From Atherinomorus stipes (lineage: Eukaryota > Chordata > Actinopteri > Atheriniformes > Atherinidae), in contig JALJCO010010304.1 in assembly GCA_023101725.1 (NCBI GenBank), forward strand, positions 186,001 through 250,000: a stretch of 64,000 nucleotides of DNA, written 5' to 3'. Positions 34,874 through 45,475 of the stretch are shown here, in pieces; the first letter of the stretch is position 1; every line of letters begins with the position of its first letter. A program made the position numbers and the translations under genes. The notes under the pieces were generated by a model, which saw nothing but the letters and a program-made list of their open reading frames with translations, ran no database searches and was not told the DNA's origin.

Positions 34874-35652
34874 AGGGGTGATGACATAGCAGTTAAAAAC
34901 TAGTTTATGTTGTTGGCATTACTGCATATGTAAATACTCCAAAGAAAAAAACGGCATTTTTTACAGCGGAGTATTGTTTTGAAACGCCAGACCTCACTTC
35001 CTCAGTAATACAGTTGGGTCCGGTGATGATATGGAGCTTTACCCGGAGACCACGTTGACTTCATTTTGATTGGCTACACCTTATTTCGCTATGACCTTAT
35101 GTGGAGAATCTAGGTCAAGCTGCGGTCGGAGTTTGCTAAAGGCTAACTGCTAGCAACATGGGCACTTCAGACAGTGAGCTACGTTTATCAGACAAGACAG
35201 CATTTAGAAAATAAATAAACTTACAGGTAATGACAAGGTTGTGGCCCCCTCCCTCAGTGTTGCTGCAGAAGTTCTCTTTTAAATCCATTTGTTTGAAAAC
35301 CCAGACCTGACTGCACAGAAGTTACTACTAGCTCCATACACGCAGCTGGATCAGACAGGGAGGGGAGGGGGGAGCGGACGGTGCATAAACCGTTAGGAGA
35401 GAGAGGGGGGGGCGCTGTTTACTTGATAGTGTGCTCTTATTGGAGCAATTAAATTACGTAGAATGATGGAACTACGTAGAATGATAGACTGCTGTCTGAT
35501 TCAACTGTTTCTGAGCAGAGAGACAAAGCTGACAGACCATAAACAGGAACTTTGATTCTCACTCTGGACATTCACATGGCCTCATCAGTGCACAACAGAT
35601 CAAATTATACACCCAAAACCCCAGAAAAGTGAAATTTGATGTCATGTCACCT
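34874..35652. mobile_element. TTAA-flanked element (T2/Kolobok-like MITE)
   Basis: TTAA at 34870-34873 and 35653-35656; ends AGGGGTGATGACATAG / ...GATGTCATGTCACCT. The inverted homology is short (roughly 20 bp, then weaker), so this is a terminal-repeat MITE and not a long fold-back. The 779-bp interior includes 'GGGAGGGGAGGGGGGAGCGG' and no transposase. Confidence 0.7.
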
Positions 35653-35948
35653 TTAAATCAGTGGATGTACAAAATCACAGCGCTGCCCGCTGTTTCCATC
35701 TCCTCAGGACGGCCCGGTAAAGATCACGTTCATTCAGATTACTGCTATTACTATTCCTACATAACAATAAAAGCCATAAAAACTGGCAGCAAAGCATTTG
35801 CAGCGTTATAAACACTTACAGTTATAATCTGTAAAATACCGATGAGATTCGAGCGACCAGTAAATTCTGATTTGATCAATGAGTGTAAACTCCTGAGAAG
35901 TACATCAAAGAAATACCACCATTTCTTAGAAATCCAGGGGAAAATTAA

Positions 35949-36311
35949 AGACACACAACATAACTTTTAGATCTTAAAAATCTGGGTTTCTGACTTGTTT
36001 TGATGGCACACCAACATTCATTTTGCGCATTTTCGAGCCGTCACTGCCTAGAGGCGTCCCGGGGCTCAGAAACAGCAATATGTAAGATTCCCATCCGGGA
36101 CGCGACTGTGACGTTGCAGCCAACAATTGGTTGCAGCACCGCCTCACTCACTAGCAACCGGATGTAAACCAGGGATCAACCCCGCGAATGTTTTGAACGC
36201 ACATCATGTCGGATTCGGTAAGGAAACATTACGATACAAGATGGTTGCTAGTTTAGTCGCCGATAGGGGGCGCGTCACTGAGAAAACTGCTAAAAGTTCC
36301 GTTGTGTGTCT
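35949..36311. mobile_element. TTAA-flanked element (TTAAAGACAC variant), copy 1
   Basis: TTAA at 35945-35948 and 36312-36315; ends AGACACACAACATAACTTTT / ...AAAGTTCCGTTGTGTGTCT. The interior 'GGGTTTCTGACTTGTTTTGA' and 'CACTGAGAAAACTGCTAAAA' is shared with 56284-56592. 363 bp, no coding. Confidence 0.75.
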
Positions 36312-36659
36312 TTAATATTCAATAAAAAATAAATGGTTTGAACACAGGGCTTACCTGATGAAACCAAATACATCACAAGATCGGGAAACATCAGACCGTT
36401 ATGTAGGTTTGTCTAACCAGTCACCAGCAGGCAGACGATGGGCATCACTTAGTCCAACAGACACTAGTTTGCTTCGTTTCTTTTTCTAGCCTCGGCAGTA
36501 AGACTTTCAATATAACTGGACAACATTTCAACATTATTTCAGACACACAGGTGGAGAAAAAAATACAAAAGAGTGCAAAAAAGGTTTTTCAGGCTCACAG
36601 TCCATCAGACGCCGTTCAAATGCGAGGTGTGTTTTCACCCTACCAGCTAAGTGGTCACG
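36312..36659. other. No recognisable feature
   Basis: Unassigned sequence between a TTAA element and the L2 relic. Confidence 0.4.
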
Positions 36660-38330
36660 TGAACCGAGACTGGACCCAGGAGTAGTAGGCCTGTTAAATG
36701 GATCAAATAGAATCCATTCGATTTTATTGTCATTAAGATAAAGAAAGTTTTGTGAGAGCCAAAGTTTGATGTCCTTTAAACATCTTTAGATGGAGTCTAA
36801 ACCAGCTAAGGAGTTTGGGGCAACTGGGAAATAAACCTGCAGTTTTCTGCATACAGATGGAAGAACAGATTGTGGCGAGAAATAACTGATCCTAGGGGCA
36901 GCATGTATAGCGAGAAGAGAGTAGGTCCTAAGATAGATCCCTGTGGCACCCCAGATGTAAATGGGGCAGAGGATGACGACAGGTCACCAATCATCACAGA
37001 AAAGGTCCTGTTTGTTAAATAAGACCTAAACTACTGCAGTACTGCCCCCTGAAGACCCACTTGCTGCTCTAGTCGAGTGATGAGGACTGAATGGTCCACA
37101 GTGTCAAATGCAGCTGTAAGGTCCAACATCACCAGCAGAACAAGCTTCTTGGCATCTAGTGAAAGAAGGATGTCATTCTGGACCTTTAGAAAGACAGACT
37201 CAGTGTTGTGACGGGACCTGAAATCTGATGGAAATTTCTCAAACAGATGATTCGTCTCCAGAAATGACTGTAACTGAACAAATACAATCCTTTCTAGAAC
37301 TTTTGACAAAAATGAAAGGTGAGAAACAGGCCTAAAGTTGGAGAGGGCAGCAGGGTCAAGACCAGATTTTTTAAGAAGAGGCCTGACCACTGCATGCTTA
37401 AATGTGTCTGGAACAACACCTGCCAACAAACAGTTGTTAAAGAACTGCAAGAGGCATGGACCAATAGTTTCAAAAGTCTGCTTAAGAATGTTTGATGGAA
37501 CTATGTCCAGAGGACAGTTTGTAGGAGTCATCTGCTGGACTACTTCTGAAAGCTGTGACGATGTTACTGGCTCAAACATCAAACACCACAGTGGGTGCTG
37601 AGGTGACAGATATCTGAGTAATTATGTGACTAAAACCAACATTCTGCCTCGCTGTGACTACTTTATTTATAAAGTACTGGAGGAAGTCTTTGCAGGTGGA
37701 CAAAGTTGCGTTTCTAAAAACATTGACCGAAGGATTTATTACAAAGTCAATGATACTGAATAAAACCCTCGGCCGGTTACTGCTGATGGAGATAATCTTG
37801 AAAAAATTCTGAGATTTAGCATTCTTGACAGCTGATTGATAGTCATGGAGACTGTTCTTTAATATTTCCAGAGACACAGACAGCCTGTCTTTCCTCCACC
37901 TCCGCTCAGCCTGTCTGCAACGCTGCCTGATGGCACGGATGTTATTGTTAACCGAAGGGTCTGGCCTAATTTTTGTAGACATGTGTTTCAAAGGTGCAAT
38001 GGCATCCAGAATTTCTCTGTGTAGATAAAGTTGAATGACGTATTGAATTCCTCTGGGCACGAAGGCCAGTCCAGGTTCTCCTGGGAGAGGAGTGTTGGAG
38101 AAGGCAACAGCAAACTGGTCTGCGGTGGAGGAGGTGATGACACGACGGCAGCGTGTGGGAAGCACGGGTTTATCCACGGGGAGAGGAGCACTGAAGTAAA
38201 ATACAATGGGGAAATTGTCTGAGATACATGTATCTAATATGTCTGTGACAGAGAGATCATGAGATATTATCAAATCTAAGGAATGCCCATGTTAGACTAC
38301 GTTGAATTTGGAAGCAATCAATATCAGCTT
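36660..38330 (-). pseudogene. L2-type LINE ORF2 relic (endonuclease end plus reverse transcriptase)
   Basis: Minus-strand order: LDLIISHDLSVTD and ISDNFPIVF (end of the AP-endonuclease domain, where SDH is usual; here SDN), a linker with RQRCRQAERRWRKDRL, then in a new frame IVPSNILKQTFETIGPCLLQ, VVRPLLKKSGLDP, LSNFRPVSHLSFLSKVLER, LVMLDLTAAFDTVDHSVL, then a stop (Trp to TAG at about 37030), FRSYLTNRTFSV, GVPQGSILGPTLFSLYMLPL and FHLYAENCRF. The catalytic YADD box is replaced by YAEN. Frameshift near 37575, nonsense codons near 37030 and 36805, and both catalytic Asp of the box are affected, so it is dead. Beyond 36806 more L2-like sequence (CLKDIKLWLSQNFLYLNDNK) follows in another frame. Confidence 0.9.
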
Positions 38331-40087
38331 TGTTAGCATCATTATTGTGACTCCCCCCAAAAGTTTCTAATTCATGTTTCTAGGGGAGCTTCTACGCAGA
38401 CGTATGACGTGGGCTGTGCTCCACAACCTCCCATCATCACAGTCTGGTGCCGGTACGACTGGAGAGACTCTCACACTTCTGTCCCGGTACAGATATCATC
38501 TGCCTCTAGGTGGTGTCGGATAGTTTCTGCACTCTGGTGCTCCTCTGGCAGCGATTACTGGAGATGATCTTGACGTTTCACCAGAACACCGGCTGCTTTG
38601 CAAATGCGAGGCAACATTGGTGCAGTCATCTCCTCCAACCACTCATCCAGGCCCAGGCCACTCAGCAGATCACAATTTACCACAAAGTCTTCAAAAATTT
38701 TTGAAAAAATGTAATTCAATGAGTGGGTTGAACACAGAGCAGTTGGTTGCTAGGCAACACTGCATTTGTTTACACTGCCGCAGGGATATTTTGTGCTGCT
38801 CTTACCGGATCTACGCGCGGGCTACAATATATACCACGGCTTGGAACGTGGCTCAGCCAATGAGAAACACCCGTTATGATGTCTGTATTACGGTAATCAA
38901 GATGAGAAAAGTGTTAACTGCAGATTATTTTTAAACTTTAAAGTCATGAAAGTAGCACAGCTGCTTAATGAGCACAGGAACTAAAAACAGAAAGTAATTC
39001 ATTAACATGAATTTTTAAGATGTGTTTTTTCAGAGACGTAGATCACTGATAGAGCCCTCAAACAGCAACACAGACACCTGAAAACCAATACTTTTGTTTT
39101 TATCATTGTTGCTTAGAAGTGTAAGACACACAAGTACAGACTCATACATTCAGGTTTGGTATTTGCACATGTGCATGCAGACACATCATCTATGGCTGGG
39201 CTGACGAATCACACAGGCATGGAACAATGTGCGTTACATGCAGACGTTTAAGAAAATATTTAACAACAAAAGCGAGGAAAGCGTCACAAAGATGTTATTG
39301 TTTGCTTATTTCACCCTAATACACACTCACACACACTGGTCTCAAGGCAAGACAATGGTCAGGGGTCAGTGCCCATTTCACACCCAGGAAGTGGCATTTT
39401 AGCAGCCATGATATTTCACCCACACATCCCCTCCACGCTCAGGACACCACTCACAGTTTTATCTGCCTTTACTGTACATCTCCGAGGAGCCTCACACGTC
39501 TTATGCTCAAATGCTTTTGTTTGTTTGTTGTTGTTTTTCTGTTCCCTTGAGTCATTATTCAGTTCATCATGAAGCAGAAATTAAACTGAAAGCCTTTAAG
39601 TGCTTCACGCTGGCGGAGCTGCTGGTTGTCTGGAGCATTGGCTGGAGCTGCTCGTCCCACTGAGGATGAGCTGCAGACCTGCTGGCAGAGGGACACGTCC
39701 ACCTGGTCCTACAGTGCAACATTGCTCCTGTCCTTCTTCCCATCTGTAAATGTATGTATGTAACTTCCGCTTCCAATTGCCGCTTTTGTCACCTTTCGAC
39801 TGAACGTACAGTTACCAAGATGGCGACGGTGAGAAACACCCAACTGACTTTACTTTCCCTTATTCATATGTGATCGTATACTCCGACCATTTTTTTTTTA
39901 CAGACTTTGATTACAGAAGTAGCAATTTTTTTCACATTTGTAATAAAACTGTCTGTAATACATTAATGTGACCTTTAAATAGCTATTTTCATATTTTATT
40001 TACAAAAAATACACACATTTGTGTGTTTCTTTGGCCGCTGCTGCGGATTTCTTTGCCGTTTTGCCTGTATTTCACATGAAATTGTGG
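38331..40087. other. No recognisable gene
   Basis: The part 38370-38640 has balanced composition and weak minus-strand coding flavour but I cannot name it. 39100-39330 is rich in ACA-type short repeats. A lone '...GTGACCT' before TTAA at 39975-39978 may be an orphan end of a TTAA element. Confidence 0.4.
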
Positions 40088-40095
40088 GTAATATC

Positions 40096-40278
40096 CAGAG
40101 TTGCGGAATCCAGGTGCCACAGAATACAAAAGTCTAGCAGTTGTTCCAACCATCACTGAATCAGCTGAAGCTGCTCTGCAGGTAGAGGAGCTGTGCTGAA
40201 TAAATTCAGCTGATTCAGTGATGGTTGGAACAACTGCCGGACTTTTGTATTCTTTGGCACCTGGATTCTCCAACTCTG
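40096..40278. mobile_element. 183-bp hairpin MITE with perfect 8-bp duplication (hAT-like)
   Basis: Ends CAGAGTTGCGGAATCCAGG / CCTGGATTCTCCAACTCTG. Nearly the whole element pairs ('TACAAAAGTC.AGCAGTTGTT', 'CCAACCATCACTGAATCAGC'). The octamer GTAATATC lies at 40088-40095 and 40279-40286. The 161-codon ORF across it on the minus strand is a palindrome artefact. Confidence 0.85.
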
Positions 40279-40668
40279 GTAATATCTCGTTTTCTAGTGT
40301 GCCCCTGGAAAATCTCTGTTTCGAGGGCCAGATAGCCCTATCACTTCCCCCTCCCCTAAGTCTGAACCAGAATCGGAACACCACTACCCCTTCACGTGAA
40401 TGCTCAAAATGAAGGGTTAGGGCTGAGGGGGTGGGGGACTGGAATTCACCCATAGTCTTTATAATATTCGTCAAGTTTTCCCCTTTTAAAAAAAAATCCC
40501 TCCATAGTTGATCTCTGCTCAGAGCAATGATGGATCATTTCTGTTTGATTTTTTTTTTTCAAAGGTGAAAACTTTAAATCGAGCGCAATGTGGAGTTGTG
40601 AGTCAAAGTTTCCTCCCTCCACCACTTTTTAACCTGAGTTTTCTGCATCCATCTTCATCTCATCTACC
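40279..40668. other. No recognisable feature
   Basis: Unassigned spacer; contains 'CACTTCCCCCTCCCCTAAG' and a poly-T tract. Confidence 0.4.
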
Positions 40669-40934
40669 TTAAAGGTCCAATATTATGGTGCAATTTGAAA
40701 GTAAATATATTAACAATAAGGCCCCCAGAACATGTATTTGCCATTTGTGCAGGGACATTCCTCTCAGATTAGGCAGACAGCATGCACCAGAAACCCCCTT
40801 ATTCAGCCCTCTGCTGGCCAAGCTGTTTTGGTGCCCTACTTAATATGTAATGAGCTGCTGCTTTCCACGCCCCCGCCCCGCTCGAAGGCCGCGCCCCCAC
40901 CAGCCCGCAACCATGACAACCAGCGTCTGTTATA

Positions 40935-41066
40935 ATGGCTGCTAAAAATAGTCCGATAGCCCAAAACAAAGACTCCAAACGGATATATTTGACCCCGAAT
41001 CTGAAGCTGAAGGAGAGGAGCAGCAAGAAGAGGAAGAGGAAGAAGTGAAAATGCAGTTTCTGAACG
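40935..41066 (+). pseudogene. Putative first exon of a P2X7-tail-domain-like gene
   Basis: ATG at 40935 in a fair start context. The frame opens MAAKNSPIAQNKDSKR and then shifts by one base; the continuing frame reads IFDPESEAEGEEQQEEEEEE and ends at a consensus-like donor (CG|GTAAGG) at 41066/41067. Fish proteins with this domain usually begin with a short basic start, an 'F(D/E)PE' box and an acidic stretch, which is what is seen. The frameshift means the exon is not functional as it stands. Assignment depends on the clearer exon at 41716. Confidence 0.45.
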
Positions 41067-41715
41067 GTAAGGTTTGATGTTTTTAAACGTTTTTCCCCCG
41101 ACGGAGAATAGTGTTCTTTTGTTGTCTATTGAATGGGTAAAAGTTTAAAACGCCAGTACAACGCGATATTGCCTCGTTTTTTCGTTAAAAAAAAAGAATA
41201 AAAAGTAAAAATTGTGTATATATTCGGCTCTTTGTTATGCCCACTGAAAAGTACAAAACCTGAAAACGCCAAGTGTTTCTCAGAGAAACAGCAAATCTAA
41301 TGCTGGAGAATAAAACACAATTCTGATTGAGCTACGAACCTTCGTCACACTGCATTACCCACAGTCTGAGTTATGACACTACAGTTCACCATCACTATGT
41401 TTTTAATCAATAATTATCTAGCTGTAATCATCCACTGCTACTCATTTATCAGAATTCAGGCCATTCTGCTGTTTGATGTTTTTGGAAGAAAAGCAAACTA
41501 CAATTTGTCCGTACATCCTGTAATAGTTATTTTACAGTAATTATTGCAGCTTACATCTGTTTTATGATCACTGCAAACACTATTTCCTCAACATTCTTCA
41601 GTCTCAACTACAGTTGCTAATTCAAGATGGTTTCTTTTTAAATGTTAATAAGTAACCTAATATAATCCAGGAATAATCCTGTTTAATATTTCATATTTTA
41701 TGGTGTGCATTATAG

Positions 41716-41868
41716 GTGCTGCTCATGTGGAAATTGTGCAACGATGCCTAAAGAGCAGGAGAATGTCTGTCAGGAAATACCACAGCTAATAAAGTTTTGG
41801 CCACAATTTGACTTGCATGATTTTGTTCTCCACATCAACACTTACCTTATAAATGTTACCCTATAGGT
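41716..41868 (+). pseudogene. Cysteine-rich exon resembling the P2X7 receptor C-terminal (ballast) domain
   Basis: After a putative acceptor (GCATTATAG), one frame gives CCSCGNCATMPKEQENVCQE followed by IPQLIKFWPQFD, open to a stop at 41868. The CxCGxC...P.E...(C)C(R/Q)E(I) pattern matches the zinc-binding cysteine region of the P2X7 cytoplasmic tail and of stand-alone fish proteins with the same domain. One of the usual paired cysteines is missing (VCQE in place of VCCQE). No channel-forming P2X sequence is present. Confidence 0.6.
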
Positions 41869-42009
41869 TCTGAGACAGATGCAGCAGGTAGAGGACCATA
41901 TGACCCGTATGTTGGACCACCTTTTAGAGCCTGTTAGCTGAATCCCTGCTCTTTACATCAGGAATGCTACATTACAGAGCAGATCATGGCCGTTTACAGA
42001 TCAAAGAAC

Positions 42010-42220
42010 GGGCTTTATGCACATCACTACTTCCTGAATTTACTGCAACTTTTCCCGTCTTTCATTATTGGACAAACTGATTAATCCAGGTGTCCGACCA
42101 TCGTCGTCATGGTAGCTGAGATCAGGCAAACTTGGATTAATCAGTTTGTCCAGTAATGAAAGACATGAAACAGAGGAGCACTAATAATTTCAGGAAGTAG
42201 TGGAGTTGAGCATGTAGCCC
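42010..42220. mobile_element. Palindromic MITE (ATTAATCCAGGTG family), copy 2
   Basis: GGGCTTTATGCACATCACTA ... ends in GCATGTAGCCC. The central 'GACAAACTGATTAATCCAGG' is mirrored by 'GGATTAATCAGTTTGTC'. Flanked by AC/AT. It inserted between the two halves of the P2X7-tail-like domain. Confidence 0.75.
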
Positions 42221-42703
42221 ATAGAGAAGTAAGTTGGCAGGTTTATCTGAACAATCTCTCAATGTCCCCCAATTAAAAATGAATTTGTGACTTCATGCTA
42301 TCAAGTCATATTTCAGTGGGCATAACAGTCATACCACAAACTAGTATAGTTATAGCTAAACTTATAAACCATCTTGTTCAGACATTATAGCTTTGTTTGC
42401 ATTCACATATGATCTTTGAAATAAAACAAATTTATTGAATAATACATTTATTTGTAAAAGACAAAAGCAGCATCAGTGTTCTTTTTCCTCAACATAAAGG
42501 AGTACGAAAAAGTTAAACAGTTATATAAAAGTAGAAAACATTCACATGGTAAAATAAATAAATAAATCAGAAAACTATGAATATATAAATATTTCAGGAG
42601 ATTACAGTTCAAAAGTGTTTGCTAAAAGTTGCCTTTGGGCTTCAACACCTGCATGTAAAAATGTAAAATAAGAAATGTTTTATGACACTTGTTTTTGCTC
42701 CCC

Positions 42704-42832
42704 AGGTGATTCAGGTACATGTGATACCGAAGCTTTGTCCGATGGTGTCGGGGCTTCCTTGGACAGAGAGCACTGGTAGTTGTTCCAGCATGTGTGGTGA
42801 ATTTCCGGTTCCAGAGGGCCGGCATGAAGGAT
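42704..42832 (+). pseudogene. Second half of the P2X7-tail-like domain
   Basis: Plus-strand frame reads YRSFVRWCRGFLGQRALVVV and continues PACVVNFRFQRAG, ending near a stop at about 42850. This matches the C-terminal motif of the same domain (YR...W..G.........LPSC....IR..F). An in-frame TGA sits two codons before YRS. Its position downstream and on the same strand as the exon at 41716, separated by a MITE, supports a single broken gene. Confidence 0.6.
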
Positions 42833-43167
42833 TCAAGCTTCCCCCCCTCGATTGAAGCGAGACGCATAGCTTGCGATGACCCCCCCCATCTGGTCGCACA
42901 CTCTGCTCGCAGGTCTCTCAGGATGGGAATCTTCATCGCCGTGTAAGACACTGGGTCCACAAAGATTTTTCAAAAGGTACAAAGAGGGGGGGGGGGTTAC
43001 ATTTTGTTTGTGTGCACATGGGACACAAACATTTTGAAAGTTCTCTTGATTTCACTTTACAGCGTTTTCTTTAGATTCTGTAAATGATTTCTGTTTTGTA
43101 AATGATGTAAATAACTAAAACTTTGCATTTCTGTATTTGGAAACAAAATAAAGCATTTCAAACTTAC

Positions 43168-43288
43168 AAAAAGTGGCTCAGTCTTCACTGGTTTATCCAC
43201 ACACCCTCTCTTCTTGCCCTCTGAAGACTGGTTCTCCTGCAGGATTTTCTCCCTCCTCCATTTCCTCACAAGGTCTTTTTGCTGGTCT
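43168..43288 (-). pseudogene. Possible internal exon of the minus-strand THAP gene
   Basis: Bounded by an AG acceptor (TCCAATAG) and a GTAAGT donor (43162-43167 read in reverse). The open frame reads DQQKDLVRKWRREKILQENQ then SSEGKKRGCVDKPVKTEPLF, a basic, probably helical segment. No known domain. Support is splice-site geometry and its place downstream of the THAP-like exon only. Confidence 0.3.
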
Positions 43289-44317
43289 CTATTGGAGTTG
43301 AAGTTAAAAAGTGGGTTAGTGGTTACACGAGGAAGTGTGGCTGTCCAACCATGTTTGCAGGACACAGAGGCCTGGACAGCTGTTAATTATATTTCACTAG
43401 TTAATCTACGCATGATATATCAAAACACCTCAGTAAAAACAGTACGAGTTACAGTGAAAGTAAAGAGTAAAGTTTCATTACCAGTAAATAAAAATAATTC
43501 CACACAGCTACAAACCTGCACTTCTGAAGCGTGGCTGTAATGTCAGATCAGTCTGGGAGGCAGCATCTCTTTTTCCTGCACTCAGTAGTGGTGTGCTCAC
43601 CTGAGGAAGAAATCAAAGTGATCAGAAATTAACCTTCTACTTTATAAATACTATTATTAGAAAGAAAAAAGACTAATGTACACATCTTATGATGTATATC
43701 GTTTGAATAAACTAAAGTTACATGAACACAAAACTAAAAGTCATGCAACAGTGCCATATTACAGTATATTGTCTAAGTCAGTAAAGTACATAAATAGCTT
43801 TAGCTGGCAGTCTTGCACACCGTGTCCGTGCCGTTATCGGTGGGGGTCCAGAACAAGCAGGCTGCATGTGTGTGCACTCTGAGCCTGCGTCTCTGTCCCG
43901 TTAATGAGCGCTGATTTGCGGCAGCTGTTGTTGCGTGATCTCCGCTATCTTTGCATTACAAGCTGCAACAACGTGTGCAAACGAGCCGGGAACATTAGCT
44001 CGTTTACATTCTGCCGTACACCCCCCCCCCCCCCCCACCGCTCCTCCTCCGTTCACAGTTGCAAACAGCATGTAAACTTTAAAAGCCTTTTCACTAAATG
44101 CCCCACAGTAACAGTATTCATGTAAAAAAGAAAGAGAAAGGTGCTGCTGCTGTGGTCTCTCCGTACAACGCGTTCGTGGTATAATGAGAGAAAGTTTGCT
44201 TCTCACACAGCAACATAGCTAACAGCTGATGTAACTCGGCTAAAAGCTAACGCTGGCTGTGTTTTGCCGACATGTCGCTAAAATGATTTAAAAACACGGT
44301 TAAACCTGACAACTTAC

Positions 44318-44475
44318 CTCCTCCGATGTTGAAGGGCGGCTCACAGAGAGTTGGTATGACTCCAAGTTTCAGCCACAGTTTAGTGGCAAAGCCGGACTGG
44401 AGCTGAAACAGGCTGTTGAAAGACTCCGGTGTAAAATGCTCACTCAGCACATACATGAACTCTTTTCAGACCGTT
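44318..44475 (-). pseudogene. THAP-domain-like exon, C-terminal half
   Basis: Minus-strand frame: YVLSEHFTPESFNSLFQLQS, then GFATKLWLKLGVIPTLCEPP, ending at GGAG|GTAAGT (44318/44317). THAP domains end '(C)SEHF...F........L...AVPT(L/I)', so SEHF and (V)IPTL are the key matches. The zinc-binding Cys before SEHF is Leu here and the N-terminal CC half is not visible upstream, so the domain cannot bind zinc normally. The family assignment is by motif. Confidence 0.55.
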
Positions 44476-44944
44476 TCAGGAGGATTTCCAGGAAAAATAA
44501 AAGATATATCCATCGAGTCCACACTTATTCAGCTGATACTGCAAAAAGACTTGTTTCTTGCAGCATGAAACAGAGCAGCTAGCATGCTGTCCTCTCCCCC
44601 CACCGCATTCTCAGTTGCTCAATGCGGAGCAAGGACGGTTGTAGCTCGGAGGGGGTGGGGGGCCGCGCGCGCGGGGGGGGGGGGGGGGGGGGTGTTGAGA
44701 GCAAGAGGGCTGTACCAGTGACAGTGGGAGGGCCTAGTAGGCAGGCCAGGTCTTCTTCGTACGTCACAAAGAGACCGTTTCAGAAACGGCTTGCTGGAGG
44801 ACTCTTTCACAGAAATGCAGGGAGGGAGAAATACAGAGAGTACGCATCTGCACACACTTCAGGGGGTCTCCATAGACTCCAGCAAGTTATAATTATGTGT
44901 TAAAAACTTGAAAAAGTGCATTTTGCATAATATGGGACCTTTAA

Positions 44945-45471
44945 AGGTAGAGTCCAAAGTCCCCCCCCCGTTTTTTTTTTCAAACAGCACACTTAAAAAT
45001 TTCGGCCCCTCCCTCTCGGGCTAATGGCCGCCTCTTTCTTCTAACTATTTACCTTCTATCTTCTCCTTCAGATCTCAGGGGGGGGGTAAAAGTAAAATAA
45101 TATTCACCGTTTTTCTCCAACTTGCATTATCTGGAGCTCTTACCTTTTCATCGGTGCATCCACCATTTTTTCTTTCTTTCTTTTTCCTTCGAGAGTTCGA
45201 GTGACTGGCGTCTGCAATCATGAGCTTAATCCCACACGGCGTCATGTACTAAGCTCTGTCATTGGCTGGTGATATAATCAGAAATGTCCACCCAGAAACG
45301 TCTCGAACACAACAAAACAAAGCTAAAGAGCGAATAATAGGCAGGGGGAGAGAGAGTTGCATTTAAACACGCCACGGCACACGAGTAGAGGCCCAAATGC
45401 GAAGTTTGAGACAGATTTCCACTTGCACAAGTCTAACGTTTATTTTCAGGGGGAAACGTCGGACTCTACCT
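44945..45471. mobile_element. TTAA-flanked MITE adjoining the 4.27-kb element
   Basis: TTAA at 44941-44944 (shared with the neighbour's right edge) and 45472-45475; ends AGGTAGAGTCCAAAGTCC / ...ACGTCGGACTCTACCT. The 527-bp interior has no transposase; 'AAATTTCGGCCCCTCCCTCT' and a 'TTTCTTTCTTTC' tract are seen. One element inserted at the other's TTAA. Confidence 0.75.
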
Positions 45472-45475
45472 TTAA

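Larger units (their letters stand above)
40673..44940. mobile_element. 4.27-kb TTAA-bounded element (Kolobok-like) with coding traces
   Basis: TTAA at 40669-40672 and 44941-44944; ends AGGTCCAATATTATGGTGCA / ...TTTGCATAATATGGGACCT. It is the only TTAA-type element here with recognisable protein-coding remnants: a P2X7-tail-like cysteine domain on the plus strand (40935-42830) and a THAP-like exon with a consensus splice donor on the minus strand (44318-44475). A 211-bp MITE (42010-42220) interrupts it. T2/Kolobok transposons have TTAAAGG termini, and Kolobok transposases are reported to carry THAP domains; this supports the assignment but I could not find a DDE catalytic core. Confidence 0.65.

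Noticed and set aside
37338..38222. Plus-strand ORFs over the L2 relic
   Set aside because: Shadows of the minus-strand reverse-transcriptase frame.
39989..40474. 161-codon minus-strand ORF
   Set aside because: It spans a 183-bp hairpin MITE and low-complexity flanks; the repeated VVPTI-like words are the two arms.
41716..42832. A true P2X7 receptor gene
   Set aside because: No P2X channel domain or transmembrane segments are visible; the domain pieces lie between TTAA transposon ends and contain stops.
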